From Chloroflexota bacterium (GTDB lineage Bacteria > Chloroflexota > Anaerolineae > UBA4142), in the NCBI GenBank assembly GCA_016865935.1, contig VGOB01000023.1:1-36320 (forward strand): a stretch of DNA of 36,320 bases. The letters run 5' to 3'. Shown in pieces: positions 15,996-22,404 of this stretch (position 1 is the stretch's first letter; every line of letters starts with the position of its first letter). A model generated the notes under the pieces. It saw only the letters and a program-made list of their open reading frames with translations, was not told where the DNA came from and searched no databases. Position numbers and translations under genes: made by a program.

Positions 15996-16002
15996 AGTGT
16001 GA

Positions 16003-16773
16003 ATGGATCCCGTTTCGCAAGCACTGATTGACGCGTTACAAAACAACAAGCCCGCCGCGCTGGCGACCGTCGTGAAAACGCGCGGCGCGAGTCCACGCGA
16101 TGCTGGCGCGAAGATGATCGTGTATCCAGACGGCGCGATTGTCGGTTCCGTCGGCGGCGGCGAGATGGAACGCCGCGTGATCGCAGAAGCGCGCGCCGCG
16201 CTTGCCGATGGCAAGCCGCGCTATCTCGATCTGGCGACGCATCCCGAAGCGCGCGCCAATCCTTCATCGTGCGGCGGCGCAATGGAAATTTTCGTCGAGC
16301 CGTTGCTGACGACGCCAACCCTCGTCATCGTCGGGGCAGGGCATATCGGCGCGGCAGTCGCGCAACTCGCGCGCACCCTTGGCTTTCGCATCGTCGTGCT
16401 GGACGATCGCGCCGAATTCGTCACACCCGAAAATTTTCCGCACGCGGACGAACGGCTCGCGGGCGATCTTGTCACGAAAATCCGCGACATCGAAATTACG
16501 CCGCAAACGTACGTCGTCTTCGTCACGCGCAACCACGCGCTCGACGCCGATTTGCTCGGCGCAGTTGTCGCCCAGCCCGCCGCGTACATCGGAATGCTGG
16601 GAAGCCAACGCCGCGCGGCGACGATGCTCGAGTCGCTAAGAAAACAAGGCATTGACGAAACCGCGCTCGCGCGCGTCCATGCGCCGATTGGTTTGCCGAT
16701 TGACGCGGAAACGCCAGCGGAGATTGCGGTGAGTATTTTGGCGGAGATTATTCAAGTTAAAAGGCAAAAGTAA
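16003..16773 (+). CDS. xdhC: XdhC/CoxI family molybdenum cofactor maturation protein
   Basis: The 256-residue product has the N-terminal XdhC domain (ATVVKTRGASPRDAGAKMIV, GSVGGGEMERRV) and a C-terminal Rossmann domain (VIVGAGHIGAAVAQLA, then GMLGSQRRAA). XdhC proteins bind molybdenum cofactor, promote its sulfuration and insert it into xanthine dehydrogenase-type enzymes, so this gene most likely serves the hydroxylase encoded on either side. ATG 16003 follows GGAG at about 15994. The last residues (KRQK) and the TAA stop come from a heptamer repeat, which may have replaced the original C-terminus. Confidence 0.9.
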   Translation: MDPVSQALIDALQNNKPAALATVVKTRGASPRDAGAKMIVYPDGAIVGSVGGGEMERRVIAEARAALADGKPRYLDLATHPEARANPSSCGGAMEIFVEPLLTTPTLVIVGAGHIGAAVAQLARTLGFRIVVLDDRAEFVTPENFPHADERLAGDLVTKIRDIEITPQTYVVFVTRNHALDADLLGAVVAQPAAYIGMLGSQRRAATMLESLRKQGIDETALARVHAPIGLPIDAETPAEIAVSILAEIIQVKRQK

Positions 16774-16819
16774 AAAGGCAAAAGTACAATTTTTTACTTT
16801 TAGCTTTTTACTTTTGACT
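16758..16819. repeat. Heptamer inverted repeat (AAAAGGC/AAAAGTA family)
   Basis: Left arm: AAAAGGC, AAAAGTA, AAAAGGC, AAAAGTA. Right arm: TTTTTAC, TTTTAGC, TTTTTAC, TTTTGAC. The XdhC stop codon (16771-16773) is inside the left arm. Confidence 0.85.
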
Positions 16820-16828
16820 TGAGGAAAT

Positions 16829-18259
16829 ATGTGGGATAAATTTTTTACTGCAGCGTCCATTGACCACGCGCTCGATTTGCTCGCGCAGTACGGCGGCGAC
16901 GCGCGCCTCATCAACGGCGGCACCGATTTGATGTTGGAGATCGAGCGTAAGGCGCGGACGCCGCAAGTCGTGATTGACATCAGCCGCGTCCCAAGTCTCG
17001 ACGAAATTCGATTTGACGATGGCGTGTTTCATCTCGGCGCGAGCGTGACGCACAATCAAGCTGTCGGCAACAAAATGCTGATTGAACGCGCGTATCCGCT
17101 CGCGCGCGCGTGCTGGCAAATCGGCGCGCCGCAGATTCGCAATCGCGGCACGGTCGCGGGCAACCTCATCACCGCGTCGCCCGCGAACGACACAATTCCG
17201 CCGCTGTGGGCAATGGGCGCACACATCACGCTCCAAAGCAAGGCGCGCGGCAAGCGCGAAATCGCGCTTGACGAGTTTGTGCGCGGCGTCCGTCAAACTG
17301 CGCTCGAACCCGACGAAATGCTCACCAAAATTTCGTTTCCCGCGCTCAAACCGAATGAGTTCGGCACATTTATCAAACTTGGCTTGCGCCGCGCGCAGGC
17401 GATTTCTGTCGTGAACGCGGCTGTCGTGTTGGGCTTTGAGCAATCGGCGGTCAGCGGTCAGCGGTCGGTGGTCGAATCGGCTTGGATTACGCTTGGCTCG
17501 GTCGCGCCCACCATCGCGGTGGCAACCGACGCGCAACAATTCCTGATCGGCAAACCACTTGATGACGAAACAATCGAGCAAGCCGCGCGGCGCGCGATGA
17601 ACGCGGCGCGCCCGATTGACGATATTCGTGGTCCCGCGGATTATCGCCGCGAGATGACGCGCGTGCTGGTGGCGCGCGCGTTGCGCCAATTGCGCGATGG
17701 CACGGAGCGCGAAGATTTTCCCGCGCAACCGGTAATGCTGTGGGGAAAAACCGATGGGAAATTCAATAGTCAGCCGTCAGCCGTCAGCGGTCAGCGATCA
17801 GATGAAATCGAAACCATCGTCAACGGGAAACGCTACACCGTGCGCGGCGCAGACGACAAATCGTTGTTGCGAATGTTGCGTGAAGACATCGGCTTGCAAG
17901 GAACGAAAGAGGGATGCGCCGAAGGAGAATGCGGCGCGTGTACCGTGTTCCTCGACGGGATCGCGGTGATGTCCTGCCTGGTGCCCGCGCCCCGCGCGCA
18001 TCACGCGGAAATTGTGACCGTCGAAGGTTTATCGCGCGGCGACGAATTGCATCCCGTTCAAAGCGCGTTCATCGAAACGGGCGCGGTGCAGTGCGGCTAT
18101 TGCACGCCGGGCTTTGTGATGAGCGGCGCGTCGTTGCTCGACGAGAAAGCGCAACCGACGCGCGAAGACATTCAGCACGCGTTCACGGGAAATTTGTGCC
18201 GCTGCACCGGTTATTACAAAATCGTCGAGGCGATTGAACGCGCGGCGCAAGGGGGATGA
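16829..18259 (+). CDS. Molybdenum hydroxylase: FAD subunit fused to a second [2Fe-2S] subunit
   Basis: The 476-residue product has an N-terminal FAD-binding domain (NGGTDLMLEIE near residue 30; IRNRGTVAGNLITASPAND near 105; LRRAQAISVVNAAVVL near 190) and, from about residue 325, a full two-cluster [2Fe-2S] domain (C363, C368, C371, C383; CGYCTP and CRCTGY). It should carry electrons from the molybdopterin subunit at 11507 to an acceptor via FAD. That subunit has its own [2Fe-2S] domain, so the complex would have two, which is unusual. Residues of about 206-215 and the junction at 313-325 are encoded by GGTCAGC-type heptamer arrays. GAGGA at 16821-16825 supports ATG 16829; the stop overlaps the next ATG. 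Confidence 0.9.
   Translation: MWDKFFTAASIDHALDLLAQYGGDARLINGGTDLMLEIERKARTPQVVIDISRVPSLDEIRFDDGVFHLGASVTHNQAVGNKMLIERAYPLARACWQIGAPQIRNRGTVAGNLITASPANDTIPPLWAMGAHITLQSKARGKREIALDEFVRGVRQTALEPDEMLTKISFPALKPNEFGTFIKLGLRRAQAISVVNAAVVLGFEQSAVSGQRSVVESAWITLGSVAPTIAVATDAQQFLIGKPLDDETIEQAARRAMNAARPIDDIRGPADYRREMTRVLVARALRQLRDGTEREDFPAQPVMLWGKTDGKFNSQPSAVSGQRSDEIETIVNGKRYTVRGADDKSLLRMLREDIGLQGTKEGCAEGECGACTVFLDGIAVMSCLVPAPRAHHAEIVTVEGLSRGDELHPVQSAFIETGAVQCGYCTPGFVMSGASLLDEKAQPTREDIQHAFTGNLCRCTGYYKIVEAIERAAQGG
17446..17474 (+). repeat. Short GGTCAGC heptamer array inside the FAD domain
   Basis: About four units (CGGTCAG, CGGTCAG, CGGTCGG, TGGTCG) encode SAVSGQRS between AAVVLGFE and SAWITLGSVAPT, a place where homologues have only a short hydrophilic turn. 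Confidence 0.8.
17768..17803 (+). repeat. GGTCAGC heptamer array at the FAD/[2Fe-2S] junction
   Basis: Units AGTCAGC, CGTCAGC, CGTCAGC, GGTCAGC, GATCAGA encode the linker SQPSAVSGQRSD that joins two domains usually made as separate subunits. Confidence 0.85.
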
Positions 18260-18774
18260 CAATGCGAGCGATTCAGATTTCTGTCGGCTTGGTGATCGTT
18301 CTGGTCGGCTTGTTCTTGTTGTTGCTGACGAGCGGTTGGCTGACGCTGACGATGCTCGATCTGTTGGGCTATGCGCTGTTCCTCAGCGGCTTGATCTTTT
18401 GGATTCCCGGGCTGGCATTGCGCCGCGTGCGCCCCTGGCTCACCGCGCTCTTCATTCCCGGCGCGCTCGCATTTGCGCTTGGCGCCGGATTGGTGTACAC
18501 TCAACGCACTGAAATCGGATTCGGCGCGTGGGCGTATCTCTGGACGCTTTTGCTCGTCGCGCTCGGTGTCGCGTTGCTCGCGATGTATTTCCTGGGACCG
18601 CGCGCGCCGTGGCTGCGCGTGGTCGGCTCGATCATTGGCGGCGTCGGCATTCTGCTCTTTGCGATCTTCGTGATGATCTTTTCCAGCGAGCCGACGACGC
18701 GCATCCTGGGTCCCGTGTTGCTCATCGCGTTCGGCTTGGTGTTTGCGATTGGCGCGCTGTTGCCGCGGAAATGA
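18256..18774 (+). CDS. Membrane protein of unknown function
   Basis: 172 residues with about five hydrophobic segments (for example LVIVLVGLFLLLLTSGWL, LGYALFLSGLIFWI, LLVALGVALLAMYFLG, ILLFAIFVMIF, VLLIAFGLVFAIGALL). No catalytic motif or family is recognised. ATG 18256 overlaps the previous stop as ATGA; ATG 18262 is an alternative with AAGGGGG about 8 bases upstream. The stop codon sits at the edge of a heptamer array. It is probably co-transcribed with the hydroxylase FAD subunit, though a role with that enzyme is not shown. Confidence 0.7.
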   Translation: MTMRAIQISVGLVIVLVGLFLLLLTSGWLTLTMLDLLGYALFLSGLIFWIPGLALRRVRPWLTALFIPGALAFALGAGLVYTQRTEIGFGAWAYLWTLLLVALGVALLAMYFLGPRAPWLRVVGSIIGGVGILLFAIFVMIFSSEPTTRILGPVLLIAFGLVFAIGALLPRK

Positions 18775-18843
18775 CGACCGACGATGACCGACCGCAGACC
18801 GCGAGTGAATAGCGGCGGTCGGCTGTCTGCGGTCAGCGGTCGT
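18772..18843. repeat. Heptamer inverted repeat (GACCGAC / GGTCAGC family)
   Basis: Units TGACGAC, CGACGAT, GACCGAC, CGCAGAC on the left and GGCGGTC, GGCTGTC, TGCGGTC, AGCGGTC on the right. It begins at the stop codon of the upstream membrane protein gene. Confidence 0.8.
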
Positions 18844-18854
18844 GGGAGGGAACA

Positions 18855-19205
18855 ATGGACGATGCACGAGTACTAAATCGCAAGTACGAAACGATCGCGT
18901 GGGGCGCGTTTTTCATCTGGCTGGGCGTCACGAATTTGGTGCGCGTGTTGCCTGACGGCGTGGGCGCGCTCGGCATCGGCGTCATTTTGCTGGGCTTGAA
19001 TCTGGCGCGCTATCTCAGCAAAATTCCGACGAGCGGCGTCACGCTTTTTCTCGGCGCGCTTGCGCTCGCGCTCGGCGCGTTCGATGCGGCGCGCGCGGTG
19101 TTGCGGCTGGAAATTGATTTGCCGTTTTTTCCGGTGCTGCTGATTGTGATCGGAGTGGTGTGGCTGCTGCGTGATATTGCGCATACGACCCCGCGCCCAT
19201 CTTGA
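18855..19205 (+). CDS. Small membrane protein of unknown function
   Basis: 116 residues with four hydrophobic segments (IAWGAFFIWLGVTNLV, GIGVILLGLNLARYL, GVTLFLGALALALGAF, FFPVLLIVIGVVWLL). The layout resembles small LiaF/DUF5668-like membrane domains, with paired helices and a short charged link, but I cannot assign a family with confidence. GGAGG at about 18846-18850 supports ATG 18855. It ends just before the xseB ribosome binding site, so the two are likely co-transcribed. Confidence 0.7.
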   Translation: MDDARVLNRKYETIAWGAFFIWLGVTNLVRVLPDGVGALGIGVILLGLNLARYLSKIPTSGVTLFLGALALALGAFDAARAVLRLEIDLPFFPVLLIVIGVVWLLRDIAHTTPRPS

Positions 19206-19213
19206 GGAATACG

Positions 19214-19462
19214 ATGGTAAAACCCAAAGACAAACCTCAATCCTTTGAATCGCTCTTTCGCGAACTCGAAACCACCGTCGCCAAACTCGAAGCGGGCGAT
19301 CTCGCGCTCGACGAATCGCTCGCGCTCTTTCAGCGCGGGATGGAACTCGCCCAGCAATGCGGCGCGATGATCGACGCGGCGGAATTGCGCATCAAAGAAC
19401 TCGTCCCGCGCGGCGAGGAATTGGTGGCGGAAGATTTCAGTGAAGAAGAAAGTGACGAGTGA
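19214..19462 (+). CDS. xseB: Exodeoxyribonuclease VII small subunit
   Basis: The 82-residue product is a typical XseB: SFESLFRELETTVAKLEAG, then LDESLALFQRGMELAQQC, forming two helices. It binds XseA to make exonuclease VII, which degrades single-stranded DNA to oligonucleotides. xseA is not in the window. ATG 19214 follows TTGAGGA at 19202-19208; a TTG at 19202 would be too early for this site. The last residues (SDE) and the stop TGA come from the start of a heptamer array. Confidence 0.92.
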   Translation: MVKPKDKPQSFESLFRELETTVAKLEAGDLALDESLALFQRGMELAQQCGAMIDAAELRIKELVPRGEELVAEDFSEEESDE

Positions 19463-19541
19463 CACGGGACAAGGGACAAGGGACGTTTCACGTCTCACGT
19501 TTCACTTCCCCTGTCACCTGTCACCCGCCACCTCTCACCTC
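19451..19541. repeat. Heptamer inverted repeat of 13 units (AGGGACA / TCACCTG family)
   Basis: Units AGTGACG, AGTGACA, CGGGACA, AGGGACA, AGGGACG, then TTTCACG, TCTCACG, TTTCACT, TCCCCTG, TCACCTG, TCACCCG, CCACCTC, TCACCTC. The period is exact through 91 bp. It covers the xseB stop and the whole gap before the next gene. Confidence 0.9.
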
Positions 19542-19554
19542 CAACGGAGTTATC

Positions 19555-19998
19555 TTGGACACATTTTTCAACAACCGTGTCATTCAGGCAATGCTGCTGC
19601 CGTGGATCGCGGCGCAGATTCTCAAAGTCGTCATCGAGTTGCTCTGGCGGCGCAAACTCAATCTGCGCTTGCTGACGAGCGCAGGCGGTATGCCCTCGTC
19701 TCATTCCGCGCTCGTCTGCGGACTCGCCACCGCGATCGCGATCAACGACGGCGCGGGGTCAACCACGTTCGCGCTCTCCGTCGTCCTCGCGATGGTCGTG
19801 ATGTACGACGCGGCGGGCATTCGCCGCTGGGCAAGTATCCAGGCGCGCATTCTCAATCAAATCATTGACGAACTCTTCCAGGGACATCCAATCAGCGAAA
19901 TCCGCCTGCGCGAAATCCTCGGACACACGCCGATTCAAGTCGTGGCAGGCGCGGCGCTTGGCGTCGTGATGGCGTGGTGGTGGTTGGCGCGCGCGTAA
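19555..19998 (+). CDS. Divergent PAP2 (DUF212) family membrane protein
   Basis: 147 residues. The family signature SAGGMPSSHSALVCGLATAIA is present from about residue 41, followed by VVLAMVVMYDAAGIRRWA and a C-terminal LGHTPIQVVAGAALGVVMA. Members are predicted integral membrane acid phosphatase-like proteins (related to YuiD); the substrate is not known. The start is taken as TTG 19555 because GGAG lies at about 19546-19549 and everything upstream in frame is repeat-encoded. Four to five membrane segments. Confidence 0.87.
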   Translation: MDTFFNNRVIQAMLLPWIAAQILKVVIELLWRRKLNLRLLTSAGGMPSSHSALVCGLATAIAINDGAGSTTFALSVVLAMVVMYDAAGIRRWASIQARILNQIIDELFQGHPISEIRLREILGHTPIQVVAGAALGVVMAWWWLARA

Positions 19999-20046
19999 CC
20001 GAATTCTGACTCACTTTGGACGCGGTTCGGTACCCAGCGCGTCTAT

Positions 20047-20107
20047 GATTGAGATTAGAGCTTGGAGATTAGGGATTCCGACTAGTCTCCAATCTCCAAT
20101 CTCCAAC
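20047..20107. repeat. Heptamer inverted repeat (GGAGATT / AATCTCC family)
   Basis: Left arm carries GAGATT, AGAGCTT, GGAGATT, AGGGATT; right arm carries AGTCTCC, AATCTCC, AATCTCC. Same family as the intragenic copy at 11994-12067. It fills the gap before the first DUF362 gene. Confidence 0.85.
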
Positions 20108-20120
20108 TGCGAGGTGACCA

Positions 20121-21194
20121 ATGCTTTCGCGCCGAGAATTTCTTCGACGCTCGTTTTTATATATGCTGACGATGGCTGGCGGCAGCGCGCTTGCCGCGTG
20201 CAATGCGCCATCGCCGACCGCCGACAACCGACCGCCGACCGCGGCGCCAACTCTCGCGCCGACGGCGACGCGCGTGCCTCCCACTGCCACGCTCGCGCCA
20301 ACTCCAATTGCGCCGACTAGCGCGCCCACCCTCGCGCCTACCGCGACGATGACCGCGACGCCCATCCCCCCCACCGCGTTCGATCCGTACATCGCGGTGG
20401 CGCGGGGCGCAAACCCCGGCGCGATCACCCGCGCCGCGATCGACGCGCTCGGCGGCATCAAACGCTTTGTCAAGCCGGGCAACGACGTCATCCTCAAGCC
20501 GAACATCTGCAACGCGGCGTACGGTCCCGAATTCGCGACGACGACGAACCCCGAAGTGCTGGCTGAACTCGTCAAGATGTGTTTGGAAGCCGGCGCGAAA
20601 CGCGTGCGCGTGATGGATCAACCCTTCGCCGGCACCGCCGTCGAAGCGTACAAAAAATCCGGCATCCGCGAAGCCGTCGAAAAAGTGGGCGGGCAGATGG
20701 AAATTATGGCGGCGATGAAATACGCCGATACCGATTTCCCAAAGAGCGCACGCGATCTCAAAAAGTGGAAAGTGTACCAAGATATTTTGAAAGCCGATGT
20801 GGTGATCAATGTCCCCATCGCGAAAACGCACGATGTCGCTAAACTCACGCTCGCGATGAAAGGATTGATGGGCGTGATCACCGATCCGCCCGCGTTCCAC
20901 AGCGCGCTCGATCAACGCATCGCCGATCTGAACACGCTGATCAAACCGACGCTGAACGTGATTGACGCTGTTCGCACGCTCGCGGTGAAGGGACCTACCG
21001 GCGGTTCGCTCGATTTCGTCGTCAAAACGAATTTGGTGATGGCGTCGCACGATCCGGTCGCGCTCGACGCGTACGCGACGAAACTCTTGTTCCTCAAAAA
21101 GCCGGAAGAGATCGCGTACATCAAACACGGCGCGGCAATGGGCATCGGGCGAATGGACGTGGACAAGGTGCGAATTAAAGAAGTGACGGCGTAA
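20121..21194 (+). CDS. DUF362 domain protein, Tat-exported lipoprotein (copy 1)
   Basis: 357 residues. The N-terminus has a twin-arginine motif (SRREFLRRSF, residues 3-12) and a lipobox ending at C27 (ALAAC), so it is probably exported folded and lipid-anchored. A Thr/Pro-rich linker spans residues 28-88, part of it encoded by a heptamer array. The DUF362 domain follows, with LKPNICN, RVMDQPF, VYQDILKADVVINVPIAKTHD and LAMKGLMGVI. DUF362 proteins are often found with Fe-S proteins; their chemistry is not firmly known to me. GAGGTGA precedes ATG 20121. It is followed by a paralogue and a polyferredoxin, likely one functional unit. Confidence 0.88.
   Translation: MLSRREFLRRSFLYMLTMAGGSALAACNAPSPTADNRPPTAAPTLAPTATRVPPTATLAPTPIAPTSAPTLAPTATMTATPIPPTAFDPYIAVARGANPGAITRAAIDALGGIKRFVKPGNDVILKPNICNAAYGPEFATTTNPEVLAELVKMCLEAGAKRVRVMDQPFAGTAVEAYKKSGIREAVEKVGGQMEIMAAMKYADTDFPKSARDLKKWKVYQDILKADVVINVPIAKTHDVAKLTLAMKGLMGVITDPPAFHSALDQRIADLNTLIKPTLNVIDAVRTLAVKGPTGGSLDFVVKTNLVMASHDPVALDAYATKLLFLKKPEEIAYIKHGAAMGIGRMDVDKVRIKEVTA
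20212..20244 (+). repeat. Heptamer array in the DUF362 linker (GCCGACC family)
   Basis: Units GCCGACC, GCCGACA, ACCGACC, GCCGACC encode the linker segment SPTADNRPPTAA directly after the lipid-modified cysteine region of the first DUF362 protein. Confidence 0.7.
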
Positions 21195-21196
21195 TT

Positions 21197-21264
21197 CAGA
21201 CCGATGACGAATGACCGATGACGGAAAAACGCAATTCCGTCGTCGGTCACCGGTCGTCCGTCAA
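21197..21264. repeat. Heptamer inverted repeat (GACCGAT / GGTCACC family)
   Basis: Left units GACCGAT, GACGAAT, GACCGAT, GACGG; right units GTCGTCG, GTCACCG, GTCGTCC, GTC. It lies between the two DUF362 genes and ends just before the AGGAG of the second. Confidence 0.8.
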
Positions 21265-21274
21265 GGAGTTGAAA

Positions 21275-22339
21275 ATGCTTTCTCGTCGTGAATTCATTCG
21301 ACGTTCGATATTGTACTCGTTGGCGCTTGCCAGCGGCAACGCGCTGGCGAGTTGCGCGCCGCCTGCGCCAACCGCGACGCCGCTGCCGCCGACGAGCGCG
21401 CCAACGATCGCGCCGACGGCAACCGCGCTCGCGCCGACTGCTGCGCCAACCGCAACGCGCGTTGTCAATGTGACCGCGGTGCCCTTGCCGACGATGACCG
21501 CGACACCCGCTGCGCCAATTGCCGGAGAACCGTATCTCGCGGTCGCGCGCGGCGCGAGTCCGGCGGCGATCACGCGCGCGGTGGTGGACGCGCTCGGCGG
21601 CATCAAGAAATTCGTCAAGCCGGGCAACGATGTGATCATCAAGCCGAACATTTGCAACGCGCAAAACACGTTCGAGTACGCGTCCACGACGAATCCCGAA
21701 GTCGTCGCGGAACTCGTCAAGCTGTGTTTGGAGGCGGGCGCGAAACGCGTGCGCGTGATGGATCAACCTTTTTCCGGCACCGCGACAGCCGCATACGCTA
21801 AGAGCGGCATTCGCGATGCGGTCGAAAAAGTTGGCGGCGAGATGGAAGTGATGAGTTCGGCAAAATACGTGACAGTCAACTTTCCCGCGACCGCGCGCGA
21901 TCTCAAGTCGTGGAAAATTTACCAAGACATTTTGAAAGCCGATGTGGTGATCAATGTGCCGATTGCCAAACATCACGGCGGGGCAAAACTCACGCTCGCG
22001 ATGAAAGGGTTGATGGGCGTGATCACGAATCCGGGCGGTATTCACACCGCGCTCGATCAACGCATCGCCGATCTCAACACCGTGATCAAGCCGACGCTGA
22101 ACATCATTGACAGTGTGCGCGCGCTGATGAATCACGGACCGACGGGCGGCAATCTGCGCGACGTGAAAATGATGAACACGCTGATCGCCAGTCACGATCC
22201 AGTGGCGACGGACGCGTACGCCGCGCAGATTCTCTTCGACAAAAAACCGCAAGACATTGCGTATATCAAATTCGGCGCGGAGATGGGATTGGGGCGGCAC
22301 GATTTTGGGAATGTACGCATCAAAGAAGTGACGGTGTGA
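21275..22339 (+). CDS. DUF362 domain protein, Tat-exported lipoprotein (copy 2)
   Basis: 354 residues, clearly a paralogue of the preceding gene: twin-arginine SRREFIRRSI, lipobox ALASC with C27, a Thr/Pro linker, then the same blocks (IKPNICNAQ, RVMDQPFSGTA, IYQDILKADVVINVPIAKHHG, LAMKGLMGVITNPGG). The linkers differ far more than the domains. AGGAG precedes ATG 21275 by about 8 bases. Its stop is in the following heptamer array. Two divergent copies in tandem suggest two related substrates or a heteromeric complex; a more recent duplication is unlikely given the spread of differences. Confidence 0.88.
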   Translation: MLSRREFIRRSILYSLALASGNALASCAPPAPTATPLPPTSAPTIAPTATALAPTAAPTATRVVNVTAVPLPTMTATPAAPIAGEPYLAVARGASPAAITRAVVDALGGIKKFVKPGNDVIIKPNICNAQNTFEYASTTNPEVVAELVKLCLEAGAKRVRVMDQPFSGTATAAYAKSGIRDAVEKVGGEMEVMSSAKYVTVNFPATARDLKSWKIYQDILKADVVINVPIAKHHGGAKLTLAMKGLMGVITNPGGIHTALDQRIADLNTVIKPTLNIIDSVRALMNHGPTGGNLRDVKMMNTLIASHDPVATDAYAAQILFDKKPQDIAYIKFGAEMGLGRHDFGNVRIKEVTV

Positions 22340-22386
22340 CAAAGGACGAACGACAAAAGTAACTTTCGTCCTCCGTCGTCCGTCAC
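22327..22386. repeat. Heptamer inverted repeat (AGGACGA family)
   Basis: Left units include AGTGACG, GTGTGAC, AAAGGAC, GAACGAC; right units TCGTCCT, CCGTCGT, CCGTCAC. The stop codon of the second DUF362 gene (22337-22339) is in the left arm. Confidence 0.75.
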
Positions 22387-22404
22387 AAGAAATTGGAAAA
22401 TACG

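Noticed and set aside
11507..18259. Aerobic CO dehydrogenase operon
   Set aside because: The molybdopterin subunit has AYRGYGVPQ, not the AYxCSFR of form I or AYRGAGR of form II CO dehydrogenase. The wider xanthine dehydrogenase family is a safer call.
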